Shown here: piece by piece, positions 53,167 to 61,167 of the stretch
Position numbering within the stretch: the first letter of the stretch is position 1
Layout of the letters: each line of letters opens with the position of its first letter
Assembly (NCBI GenBank): GCA_030649335.1
Contig: JAUSLL010000057.1
Coordinates: forward strand, 1-64,000
DNA: 64,000 nucleotides
Reading direction: 5' to 3'
Source of the DNA: Parvibaculum sp.
GTDB lineage: Bacteria > Pseudomonadota > Alphaproteobacteria > Parvibaculales > Parvibaculaceae
Program-made: the position numbers and the translations under genes
Notes under the pieces: generated by a model
Database searches by the model: none
What the model saw: the letters and a program-made list of their open reading frames with translations, nothing else
What the model was told of the DNA's origin: nothing

Positions 53167-54143
53167 CGCGGGTTCGGGCGCAAATGGCGGTCGATGAACT
53201 TGTCGAACGCGGCCCAGAATTTTATCCGCACCTCGTCGGTTTCGATCAGCACTTCGTGGTTCGAGCCTTCAATCAGCGACAACTCGCCTTGTTCAACATT
53301 GGCGGCGGCGGCGACCAGCGCGTCACGGTCGATCAGTCGGTCAGCACCGGCCACCACAATCAGCACCGGTGTTTTTATGGCGGTCAGATAGTCCGTCTGC
53401 ATCACTTTTCGGATAGAGCGGAAACTTGCGGCAAGCCAGCCATATGTCGCGCTGCCAAGGCCGATTTTAGGTTCGGCGGCGATCTGCAACTGGTGCAGCG
53501 CATAGCGCGCGCGGTCATGCGTCAGAATATTGTGTTCGAAGGGCACGACATCATTGGCGGCGGACGAGCCACCCGGCACATAGCGACCGGCAAAGCCCGA
53601 GCGATTGCCGGCAGCGGCGACAAGCCCCAGCATACCGGACACAAAAGGACTGCCGAGACGCAGGCCCAGCATCGGCGCGCTGAGCGCCACGGCGGCAAAC
53701 ATATCAGGATGGTCGTGCATCGCGCGCATCAGCACATTGCCGCCCATCGAATGGGCAAGGCCGATCCACGGACGCGGCATGGTGGGTGCGACATCGCGCA
53801 TGAAGGTCGCAAAATCCTGATCAAATTCGGCGTAGTCCACGACATGGCCTTTGCGCGGATCGGCCAACGCTCTGTCGGACAGGCCCTGCCCGCGCCAATC
53901 AACCGTGGCCACAGCAAAACCGCGCTCTAAAAGTTCACCCGCAACTTCAAAATATTTTTCGGCAAACTCCGTGCGCCCGCCGAACATGAACACCGTACCG
54001 CGCACCGAACCGGCATCACGGGGCCATGTCATAGCGCGGAGCCTTGTGCCGTCTTCAGTGTGCAACCAAAACGCCTGTCCGCCCGCCGGCATGGGGACCG
54101 AGGCGACATCTACCCAAGGTGCTGGCTCGAAATCCGCGATCAA
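53163..54143 (-). CDS. Alpha/beta hydrolase, monoacylglycerol lipase/lysophospholipase-like
   Basis: A 326-residue hydrolase of the serine aminopeptidase S33/lysophospholipase type. MFGGRTEFAEKYFEVAGELLERGFAVATVDWRGQGLSDR contains the oxyanion strand. The elbow is GLAHSMGGNVLM, and the acid and histidine regions are VAGADRLIDRD and GSNHEVLIET. A TTG at 54143 overlaps the SCP2 stop as TTGA, so the pair is coupled; the open frame upstream to 54305 lies antisense to nothing useful and inside the SCP2 gene. It likely acts on lysophospholipids or monoacylglycerols. Confidence 0.83.
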   Translation of the reverse strand: MIADFEPAPWVDVASVPMPAGGQAFWLHTEDGTRLRAMTWPRDAGSVRGTVFMFGGRTEFAEKYFEVAGELLERGFAVATVDWRGQGLSDRALADPRKGHVVDYAEFDQDFATFMRDVAPTMPRPWIGLAHSMGGNVLMRAMHDHPDMFAAVALSAPMLGLRLGSPFVSGMLGLVAAAGNRSGFAGRYVPGGSSAANDVVPFEHNILTHDRARYALHQLQIAAEPKIGLGSATYGWLAASFRSIRKVMQTDYLTAIKTPVLIVVAGADRLIDRDALVAAAANVEQGELSLIEGSNHEVLIETDEVRIKFWAAFDKFIDRHLRPNPR

Positions 54144-54487
54144 CGGCCACCCGCATTGCCGGAGGCGCGCAAGAGCGGGCTGAGACGCACAGCAATAGCA
54201 ACATCGCCGGAAATGCGCATGTGCCCCTGCCGGAAGGCGAGACCCTGATCCATTTCCCCGTTCAGAAGTTTGAGATGCAGCACGGGATCGATCTCCACCG
54301 TGCAATCAGCCGCCTCGTCGCGGTTGTGAACGACATGGGGCAACTTACGCCCGTCGATGAAGACGACGCCTGTGGCGGGATAGACAAATTTGAGCCGCGC
54401 GCCCAAGGCTCGATCCGCGGGCAGGCTTGTTGTGAGAAATGCCGTGATGCCTGTGAGGGCCGACTGTGCTTCCCGCGTGTTGGTCAT
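54140..54487 (-). CDS. SCP-2 sterol-transfer family protein
   Basis: A protein of about 115 residues. ARLKFVYPATGVVFIDGRKLPHVV, ADCTVEIDPVLHLKLLNGEMDQGLAFRQGHMRISGDVAIAVRL matches the SCP2 domain, where the G-E-M-D-P/Q-x-x-A-F/L-x-x-G-x-x-x-x-x-G-D pattern is diagnostic. The domain forms a hydrophobic tunnel for lipids or acyl-CoA. The start could be ATG 54487 or ATG 54493; GGGAG spacing favours the former. It is coupled to the downstream lipase-like hydrolase, which suggests lipid handing-over. Confidence 0.8.
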   Translation of the reverse strand: MTNTREAQSALTGITAFLTTSLPADRALGARLKFVYPATGVVFIDGRKLPHVVHNRDEAADCTVEIDPVLHLKLLNGEMDQGLAFRQGHMRISGDVAIAVRLSPLLRASGNAGGR

Positions 54488-54632
54488 GTCCATGAACTCC
54501 CTGCCCCATTTCACCACCTTGCGCGCGGCCACTCAATGCTTTTGCCTGATGTTACCTTTTTTGGCGACAGAGCGAATATCCTCTAGGCTTCCAGGACAAC
54601 AGAGGCACGAAACGGGATCAGGACGGGCGGAG

Positions 54633-56189
54633 ATGAGCTGGAGCAAGGAAGCCGACGAAATCAAACGCCGCCACACGCTGGCGCTGCAGCAGGGCGGTGC
54701 GGATTCGGTTCGCCGCCAGCACGAAAAAGGCCGCCTCACCATCCGCGAACGCATCGACCGACTGAGCGACGAAGGCAGCTTCCGCGAACTCGGACAAGGG
54801 GCCGGCGTTCCGCATTTTGACGACGATGGCAATCTCGTCGATTTCGAACCCGGCAACTATGTGCTGGGCTTTGCCACGCTCGGCGGTCGCCGCATTGCAG
54901 TGGGCGGCGAGGATTTCACGCTCAAGGGTGGCTCGCCCAACCCCGCCGGATTGCGCAAAAGCGTCTATGCCGAGGATCTCGCGCTCCAATATAAAGTGCC
55001 GCTGGTGCGGCTCCACGAAGGCGGGGGCGGTAGCGTGGCGGGCGCGAGCGGCAAGAAAGCGGCGCGTCCATTGGGCGACCCAGTCTTCTCGACACCGCGG
55101 TTTCTCTCCGTCGCACAAATTCTAGGCGAGGTGCCAGTGGCAACAGGTGCCATGGGGCCTGTTGCAGGCTTACCTGCCGCGCGGCTTGTGGCCTCGCATT
55201 TCTCCGTCATGGTCGATACCGCGCAAGTGCTGATTGCCGGGCCCAAAGTGGTGGAACGCGCGCTCGGCGAACAACTGACGAAAGAAGAACTCGGCGGCGC
55301 CGACGTCCACGCCAAAAGCGGCGTCATCGACAATGTGGCGACAAGCGAAGACGACGCGCTGGCGCAGATCGCGCGTTTTCTCTCCTACGTTCCCGACAAT
55401 GTGTGGCAATTGCCACGGGACGCGGAAGCGACCGACGACCGCAACCGCAAGGATGAAGCGCTGCTCTCGATCGTGCCCAAAGACCGGCGCAAACCGTTTC
55501 AGATGCGCAAGATCATCAAAGCGGTGATGGACGAAGGCACGTTCTTCGAGATGACCAAGAAATTCGGCCCCTCACTCATCACGGGACTGGCACGCCTCAA
55601 CGGCAGGAGCGTCGGAGTCATCGCCAATGACTGCATGTTTTACGCAGGTGCGATGACGGCAGACGCGGCGCAAAAGCTTCGCCGCTTTGTCGATTTCTGC
55701 AACACGTTCCACCTGCCCGTGATCTCGCTCGTTGACGAGCCGGGCTTTATGATCGGTTCGGCGTCGGAAAAATCCGCAACCATCCGGCATGGCACAGCCG
55801 CCATCGCCGCCGTCATGCAGAGCCGCGTGCCCTGGGCCTCCGTCATCGTCCACAAAGTTTTTGGCGTGGCGGGCGCAGCGCATTTCGGCCCCGGCGGATT
55901 CGTGCTGTCATGGCCGAGTGCTGCAACAGGTGCATTGCCCGTCGAAGGCGGCGTCGCCATCGCCTTTGCCCGCGAAATCGCCGCCAGCCCCGACCCGGAC
56001 GCCTTGCGCAAAGAGCTTGAAGAAAAACTCGCAAGCGGCCAGTCGCCTTTTCCACGCGCGGAAGGCTTTTCCGTGCATGAACTCATCGACCCGCGCGAGA
56101 CGCGACCGCGGCTCTGCGATTGGCTCGACTGGATCGAACCGCGCCGCGGCATCACCCTCGGCCCTTACACCACAACCATGCGGCCCTGA
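54633..56189 (+). CDS. Acyl-CoA carboxylase carboxyltransferase (beta) subunit
   Basis: A 518-residue biotin-dependent carboxyltransferase of the PccB/MccB type. The N-domain includes GRLTIRERIDRLSDEGSFRELG, GNYVLGFATLGGRRIAVGGEDFT and the glycine-rich LHEGGGGSVAGASGKKAARPLG. The C-domain has GVIANDCMFYAGAMTADAAQKLRRFVDFC, PVISLVDEPGFMIG and AGAAHFGPGGFVLSWPSAATGALPVEGG. It transfers carboxyl from biotin to an acyl-CoA. No biotin carboxylase subunit is in the window. It is followed after three bases by the Rieske protein gene. Confidence 0.87.
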   Translation: MSWSKEADEIKRRHTLALQQGGADSVRRQHEKGRLTIRERIDRLSDEGSFRELGQGAGVPHFDDDGNLVDFEPGNYVLGFATLGGRRIAVGGEDFTLKGGSPNPAGLRKSVYAEDLALQYKVPLVRLHEGGGGSVAGASGKKAARPLGDPVFSTPRFLSVAQILGEVPVATGAMGPVAGLPAARLVASHFSVMVDTAQVLIAGPKVVERALGEQLTKEELGGADVHAKSGVIDNVATSEDDALAQIARFLSYVPDNVWQLPRDAEATDDRNRKDEALLSIVPKDRRKPFQMRKIIKAVMDEGTFFEMTKKFGPSLITGLARLNGRSVGVIANDCMFYAGAMTADAAQKLRRFVDFCNTFHLPVISLVDEPGFMIGSASEKSATIRHGTAAIAAVMQSRVPWASVIVHKVFGVAGAAHFGPGGFVLSWPSAATGALPVEGGVAIAFAREIAASPDPDALRKELEEKLASGQSPFPRAEGFSVHELIDPRETRPRLCDWLDWIEPRRGITLGPYTTTMRP

Positions 56190-56192
56190 CCC

Positions 56193-57029
56193 ATGCCCCT
56201 GCGCCAGACAAATGCCTTGAGCGAAAACCCCAACGGCTTGCCAATGCGCGTTGCAGGGCGATACACACGCGTGATCGGGGCGAGCATCGCCCGCGCCTGG
56301 GAAAATGTGCGCGACTGGGAACATCTGCCCTGGCTCCACGCCGATAGTTTCTCCGACTGCCGACTGGACGAAGAAGGCGATTGGGGTTGGCGGGCCGTGA
56401 CGAAAGGTGCGGGCACTGCCGCTGCACAGGAAACCGTGATTGAGCTGGCGATTGACGCTGCCGCCTCGCGCTATGTGTCACGCACGCTCGAAGGCAGCTT
56501 GCCGGGCGTTGAAATCTGGACGCGGCTGACGAAGCTCGACACACATGAGACACGCGTGGAGGTGGAATTCCATCTGCCGCATCTGACCGAGGCGCAAGCC
56601 GACAAGGCCGGTGCCGGTCTCGTGCGGCTTTACACCAAACTCTGGGACGAGGACGAGGCGATGATGATCGCGCGTCAGAAGGCGCTGGATGCGCGCGCAA
56701 CATCGAGAAACCCCGCACCCGTGGCGCTCGGAACCGCCCGCGACCTCAGCGCTTCGCTGCCGCGCTTGGTCGAAAGCGATGCAGGACCGATCCGCCTGAT
56801 CAAACTGGGTGACGAGATGCGCGCCTACCCTGCCCGTTGCCCGCATCTGAAAGGCCCGCTGCAATTTGCCGAGCCCGATGCGGCAGGTTGCGTCACCTGC
56901 CCGTGGCACGGCTATCGCTTCGACGTGACGAGCGGTCTGTCGGCTGACGGGAGGGGACTATCGCTGGGCGTGATGCCGAAAATCAGCATCGACGAACAGC
57001 AAGAGGCATGGCTCGTCTGGCCGCAATAA
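56193..57029 (+). CDS. START/SRPBCC-like domain fused to C-terminal Rieske [2Fe-2S] domain
   Basis: A 278-residue protein. Residues 20-160 resemble a START/SRPBCC lipid-binding domain (ASIARAWENVRDWEHLPWLHADSF). The C-terminal Rieske centre is CPHLKGPL with CPWHGYRFD, 17 residues between the two CxH/CxxH halves. In ring-hydroxylating oxygenases the Rieske domain is N-terminal and a catalytic iron site follows; here the order is reversed and no facial triad is seen. It might be an electron-transfer or sensing protein that binds a hydrophobic ligand. It is probably cotranscribed with the carboxyltransferase. Confidence 0.75.
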   Translation: MPLRQTNALSENPNGLPMRVAGRYTRVIGASIARAWENVRDWEHLPWLHADSFSDCRLDEEGDWGWRAVTKGAGTAAAQETVIELAIDAAASRYVSRTLEGSLPGVEIWTRLTKLDTHETRVEVEFHLPHLTEAQADKAGAGLVRLYTKLWDEDEAMMIARQKALDARATSRNPAPVALGTARDLSASLPRLVESDAGPIRLIKLGDEMRAYPARCPHLKGPLQFAEPDAAGCVTCPWHGYRFDVTSGLSADGRGLSLGVMPKISIDEQQEAWLVWPQ

Positions 57030-57056
57030 AAAGGCCCCGCCGGAGCGGGGCCTTTT
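57029..57056. terminator. Bidirectional terminator between convergent genes
   Basis: AAAAGGCCCCGC-CGGA-GCGGGGCCTTTT directly follows the stop of the Rieske gene and lies 19 bases past the stop of the convergent gene at 57075. A-run and T-run flank the stem, so it can work for both strands. Confidence 0.88.
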
Positions 57057-57074
57057 CCATTTAGATGTCTCGCA

Positions 57075-57866
57075 TTAGCGAGTCTGAGCATTCAGGATCG
57101 CGCCCGTGAAGGCATTGATGAGCAGCGTCACGGCACGGCCACGATCATCACGGGCATCGGCCTGATAATAGTCATCGTAAGCAACGACATTGTCGAAGCG
57201 CGAAAACTTCTTCTGTTCAAGTGCCGGACGGAACGAGTCGAAGTCACGATACTCGGCGCGGGCATAGGACGGGCCATTGTAGGAGTTCGTAGCTTTCTGT
57301 GAGAGCACACGACCGTTCATAGCATGCACTCGCAGCATCACCGGCTGGCCGCGACGGTTGAGGCCACGCACCTGATAGACGCCGCGCTGATCCTTGAGGC
57401 TCACGAGATCAAAGTTCTGGAAGCCTTTGTCACGCAGGCCCGCAAGCAGCTGATTAATAGGCATGCCTTTGGGGTCATACTTAGGACGGTACTTCGATGT
57501 CTTCACATTGCTGATTGTGCCGTCATAGGCATCCGCCCGTGCCTCAACGATGAAGCCGCGCGCTGTCACGCCTTCAAAATTGTAGAACTTGCCGTTCTTA
57601 GCGAGATTGATGTCGGTGACCGTGGCACCGGTGCGGTTTTCAAGCTGACGCACAACCTGACCGAGCGGCATGATGTGGCCGCGTTGCACGCGGTACTGGC
57701 TGTAGTCGTTGCCCTGACGGACCTGTGTCTTGGTGACTGTAACCGACAGCGACGCACCGGGCTTGTTGGGCTGGCCCTGGTGGCCATAGGGCTGGGCTTG
57801 AACGGCGAGCGGTGTGAAAGCGACGAGCGCGGTGCCGAGACCGGCAATGGCGAGAAACGACTTCAT
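57075..57866 (-). CDS. Secreted PepSY-like repeat protein
   Basis: A 263-residue protein with a signal peptide (MKSFLAIAGLGTALVAFTPLAVQAQ). The mature part has two or three PepSY-like modules, each with a helix followed by a strand pair such as YEVRADAYDG-like (VEARADAYDGTISNVKTS), VMLRVHAMNGRVLSQ and VTLLINAFTGAILNAQTR. PepSY-type domains inhibit proteases or bind envelope ligands. It is Tyr/Arg/Gln-rich. Its C-terminus matches the adjacent gene at 58054, so the two arose by duplication. Confidence 0.75.
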   Translation of the reverse strand: MKSFLAIAGLGTALVAFTPLAVQAQPYGHQGQPNKPGASLSVTVTKTQVRQGNDYSQYRVQRGHIMPLGQVVRQLENRTGATVTDINLAKNGKFYNFEGVTARGFIVEARADAYDGTISNVKTSKYRPKYDPKGMPINQLLAGLRDKGFQNFDLVSLKDQRGVYQVRGLNRRGQPVMLRVHAMNGRVLSQKATNSYNGPSYARAEYRDFDSFRPALEQKKFSRFDNVVAYDDYYQADARDDRGRAVTLLINAFTGAILNAQTR

Positions 57867-58003
57867 GTGAGTCTCCTGAAAAAATGTGGACCGGAGATCG
57901 ATCCTTGATGCTGATATTGATGCCCGCCGCCTGAACTCACACTGGACGTACTATTCATAATTCGTTCATAGCGACATTTTTTGAAAAAACTTAATCGGGG
58001 TAT

Positions 58004-58028
58004 TAAAAGACCCCGCCGAAGCGGGGTC
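58004..58028 (-). terminator. Terminator of the His/Arg-rich secreted protein gene
   Basis: On the minus strand GACCCCGC-TTCG-GCGGGGTC is followed by TTTTAAT, 25 bases after the stop at 58054. Confidence 0.85.
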
Positions 58029-58053
58029 CTAAATTTCTTGTCATTGGGTCGGC

Positions 58054-58440
58054 TTAACGACCGATCGAGAGAATAACGCCGGTATAGGCGTTGATGTTCA
58101 GATAAACGAGGCGACCACGATGGTCATGGGCGCGCACGCGATAATAGTCATCGTAATAAACCGGGCGGCCAAAGCCGTAATAACGCTGGCGTTCAAGGCC
58201 CGGACGCCAATGACTGAACTCGTGACGCCTCATATGGCGATAGGCACGACGGTCCTGACGATCATGTCGATTGGCATGGCGGTCAGCATGGCGATCATTG
58301 TGGCGATAGACGTCACGTTCATAGTGTCCACCGCGCGGGCCGGTGCGTTCAACGTGACGATAGCTGTCGGCCTGTGCCGCAATCGGTGTGGCAATGGCCA
58401 GTGCGGCGGCGATGCCTGCCAGAGCAAGAAAATTCTTCAT
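58054..58440 (-). CDS. Secreted His/Arg-rich protein with PepSY-like C-terminus
   Basis: A 128-residue protein. The signal peptide is MKNFLALAGIAAALAIATPIAAQA. A central region of about 45 residues is dominated by His, Arg and Asp in a DRHxDRHxNRHD pattern. The C-terminal YYDDYYRVRAHDHRGRLVYLNINAYTGVILSIGR closely resembles the end of the neighbouring 57075 protein. The start ATG 58440 follows GGAGG. The His-rich stretch suggests metal or polyanion binding in the periplasm; that is inference. Confidence 0.75.
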   Translation of the reverse strand: MKNFLALAGIAAALAIATPIAAQADSYRHVERTGPRGGHYERDVYRHNDRHADRHANRHDRQDRRAYRHMRRHEFSHWRPGLERQRYYGFGRPVYYDDYYRVRAHDHRGRLVYLNINAYTGVILSIGR

Positions 58441-58574
58441 GTTAGCCTCCATCGGAATTGTTGAGGACGCACCCCAGACACACAACAATGGGCACTTGGT
58501 CCTGAACCGTGGATGGCACCGGTGTTCATCTGGCGTTCAGAAAGAGGTCATTTTGTGGCCACTCCCGCAACGAC

Positions 58575-59450
58575 CTAGCCGCCGAGAAAAAGCCTGCCGA
58601 CCTGCGGATTTTCGAGCAAATCCTTGCCGCGCGCGGCAAGCGCCACGCGGCCTGCGACCATTACATAACCAATATCGGCAAATTCGAGCCCGCGTTTGGC
58701 ATTCTGTTCGACCATAACGATGGTCTTGCCGTGCGAGTCGCGCAGGTCAGCGAGAATCTCAAACACCATGTCGATCATGCGCGGCTCAAGCCCGATGGAC
58801 GGTTCGTCCACTAGAAGCACATCGGGGTCCATGATCAGCGCGCGGCTGATTTCGAGCAAGCGCCGCTCGCCGCCCGACAAAACGCCTGCCCGTTCGCGGC
58901 GGCGTTTGGCAAGACGATCATATTGCGCCAGCACTTTTTCGGTGGCTGCCCGCGTCGCGCGACGGTCGTTGAGCAGATAGCCACCCATCAACAAATTTTC
59001 CTCAACCGTCATGTCAGGGAAAATGGAATTGTCCTGAAGAATGTAAGCAATCTTCGCGTGGCGCAGCTTATCGCTGGGGCTGAGGCCCGTCACATCGCGC
59101 GCGCCCGCAACCACCTTGCCGCTCGTGATGTTGGTGAACCCGAAAATCGAATGGAGCACAGTCGATTTACCCGCGCCATTGGGACCGACAATGCAAAGGC
59201 TTTGACCTGCCCCCACGGCAAGATCGACACCATGGAGAATTTCCATCGCGCCATAGCCCGCGTGCAGGCCCTGAAGGTCAAGAAGCGGTGCCCCGCCCGC
59301 CAGCGCGACAATCTCGTCGCGCGACACCTGTACCCCGAGCGCCTCGGCTTCGCGCGCCACATCACCCACCGACATCGCGGGCGCGATGCCGCCTTCGCCA
59401 TATCCGGCGGCGCGGGAGGGTGCGTCGGGCTTCTTGTCTTCACCCATCAT
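58575..59450 (-). CDS. livF: Branched-chain amino acid/amide ABC transporter ATP-binding protein LivF
   Basis: A 291-residue ABC ATPase. Walker A is VGPNGAGKST, the signature is VLSGGERRLLEISRAL, Walker B is VLLVDEPSIGLEP, and the His switch region follows as VMVEQN. The Q-loop reads AYILQDNSIFPDMTVEENLLMGG. About 50 residues precede the usual LivF start; two successive ATG codons at 59450 overlap the livG stop, so the extension is probably real. It energises the LivHM permease. It is the last gene of the operon. Confidence 0.87.
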   Translation of the reverse strand: MMGEDKKPDAPSRAAGYGEGGIAPAMSVGDVAREAEALGVQVSRDEIVALAGGAPLLDLQGLHAGYGAMEILHGVDLAVGAGQSLCIVGPNGAGKSTVLHSIFGFTNITSGKVVAGARDVTGLSPSDKLRHAKIAYILQDNSIFPDMTVEENLLMGGYLLNDRRATRAATEKVLAQYDRLAKRRRERAGVLSGGERRLLEISRALIMDPDVLLVDEPSIGLEPRMIDMVFEILADLRDSHGKTIVMVEQNAKRGLEFADIGYVMVAGRVALAARGKDLLENPQVGRLFLGG

Positions 59451-60190
59451 TGCGCTCCCAGATAAGCATCGAGAACACGCGGATCATTGCGCACCTCGTC
59501 GGGCGTGCCCGATGCCAGCACGCGGCCATGCGCAAGACAGGTGATGTGCTCAGCCAAATTCATGATGACGCGCATATTATGCTCGATCACAAGCAGCGTC
59601 ACGCCGAGTTCCTTATTGGCGCGTTGCAGCCGGTCGATGAGCCCGTTGATGAGCGTGGGGTTGATACCCGCCGTCGGCTCGTCAAGCAGCAGCAGTTTTG
59701 GTTCGCTCATCAACGCCATGGCAAATTCGAGAAGCTTCTGCTGACCGAAGCTCAGGCGACCGCCATATTCAAACCGCTTCTCGTGAAGCCCGACAAAACT
59801 CAACAGGTCTTCCGCCCGTGTCTGTGCGCCGCGCGCCTTCAGCCGCAACAACGACATGACATTGCCCTGCGACGCACGCGACGAGATTTGCATATTCTCC
59901 ATGCAGGTCATCTCGCCATAGATGCGCGTTTGCTGATAGGTCCGCGCGAGGCCCTGCCGCACAATCGGTCCGACGCGAAGATGCGAGATCGACGCGCCGT
60001 TAAAAATAACGTCGCCGCCGTCCACGGGATAAGCACCCGTGATCGCACCGAATAAAGTCGTCTTGCCCGAACCATTAGGTCCGATGAGACCGGCGATTTC
60101 GCCTTCGCGCACCTGCAGCGACACAGCATCATTGGCGACAACGCCGCCATAGCGTTTGGTCACGTCGCGCACATCGAGTAACAGCGTCAT
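59447..60190 (-). CDS. livG: Branched-chain amino acid/amide ABC transporter ATP-binding protein LivG
   Basis: A 247-residue ABC ATPase. Walker A is IGPNGSGKTTLFGAITG, the LivG-type VRQGLARTYQQTRIYGEMT Q-loop is present, the signature is RLSFGQQKLLEFAMAL, and Walker B is LLLLDEPTAGINP, followed by LVIEHNMRVIMNLAEHITCLAHG. The ATG at 60190 has GGAGGTG upstream and overlaps livM by four bases. It forms the ATPase pair with LivF. Confidence 0.9.
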   Translation of the reverse strand: MTLLLDVRDVTKRYGGVVANDAVSLQVREGEIAGLIGPNGSGKTTLFGAITGAYPVDGGDVIFNGASISHLRVGPIVRQGLARTYQQTRIYGEMTCMENMQISSRASQGNVMSLLRLKARGAQTRAEDLLSFVGLHEKRFEYGGRLSFGQQKLLEFAMALMSEPKLLLLDEPTAGINPTLINGLIDRLQRANKELGVTLLVIEHNMRVIMNLAEHITCLAHGRVLASGTPDEVRNDPRVLDAYLGAQ

Positions 60191-61167
60191 GCCGCACCTC
60201 CCGCCCGCGCACGACGACGGTCGGCGAGCCAACCCATGATGCCTTGCGGAAAAAAGAGGACGATAAGGACGATGAGCACCCCGAGTGCCACACGCTGCCA
60301 GCCAAGGAGATAAGTCCAGAAGAGTTCTTTGGTGATGTGAAAGACAATCGCGCCGATGACCGGGCCCCAGAGCGTGCCCTTGCCACCGAGGATTGCCATC
60401 AGCACCATCCAGACGCCAAAGGTCGCGCCCGAAAAAGCCACGTCACGCGGGTCAATGAAGCCGAGCATATTGCCCGCGACACCACCGGCAAGGCCGAGGA
60501 ACACAGCCGAAATCGCCCAAGCGACGGTTTTGATAGCGGTGGTGTGCAGACCCATAGCCTCGGCCTTGTCCTCATCATCGCGGATCGCATTCATGGCGAG
60601 GCCAAAGCGCGTGCCATAGAGCCAGCGCAATGTGAGGAAGCAGACCGCTGCAATGGCCAGCATCACGAAGTAGAAAAACAATTCGCGCGACCCAAGCTCG
60701 CCGGGAAAAAGCGGCAGCGACATGCCGGACCCCGCGCCGATGTAATCCCAACCCGCCGCAAGCTCACCCGCCGCAATGCCGAGACCAAGTGTGGCAATCG
60801 CAAAATAATGACCACGAATGCCAAGCAGCGCCGCGCCAAATACAAGAGCTGCAACAAGCGCCAACAAAGCGGAAAGCAAAAGACCGAGCGTCAGCGCATC
60901 AAAATACGGCAAGCCGCTGTCGCGTTGCATGACGGCGGTGGCATAGCAGCCGATGCCGAAGAAGATGACATTGCCGAAAGAATTGTAGCCAAGCTGGCCG
61001 CCCAGCACGTCCCATGTCTGGGCGAAGACAACCATGAGCCAGAGAAACGCAAGCTGCGTGACAAGCCCCGGCATGATGAAAGGGGCGGCAAGCGAGACAA
61101 GCCCGAGGACGACGAGAACCAGCCACTCGGGCGTCTTGCGTAAACGGTCGAGAACGGGATCAATCAT
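60187..61167 (-). CDS. livM: Branched-chain amino acid/amide ABC transporter permease LivM
   Basis: A 326-residue inner-membrane permease with about nine or ten helices. WDVLGGQLGYNSFGNVIFFGIGCYATA and RTRFGLAMNAIRDDEDKAEAMG (the EAA-like coupling helix of LivM, here beginning GTRFG) are family markers, with GGKGTLWGPVIGAIVF near the end. It pairs with LivH. It overlaps livH and livG by four bases each, showing tight translational coupling. Confidence 0.9.
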   Translation of the reverse strand: MIDPVLDRLRKTPEWLVLVVLGLVSLAAPFIMPGLVTQLAFLWLMVVFAQTWDVLGGQLGYNSFGNVIFFGIGCYATAVMQRDSGLPYFDALTLGLLLSALLALVAALVFGAALLGIRGHYFAIATLGLGIAAGELAAGWDYIGAGSGMSLPLFPGELGSRELFFYFVMLAIAAVCFLTLRWLYGTRFGLAMNAIRDDEDKAEAMGLHTTAIKTVAWAISAVFLGLAGGVAGNMLGFIDPRDVAFSGATFGVWMVLMAILGGKGTLWGPVIGAIVFHITKELFWTYLLGWQRVALGVLIVLIVLFFPQGIMGWLADRRRARAGGAA

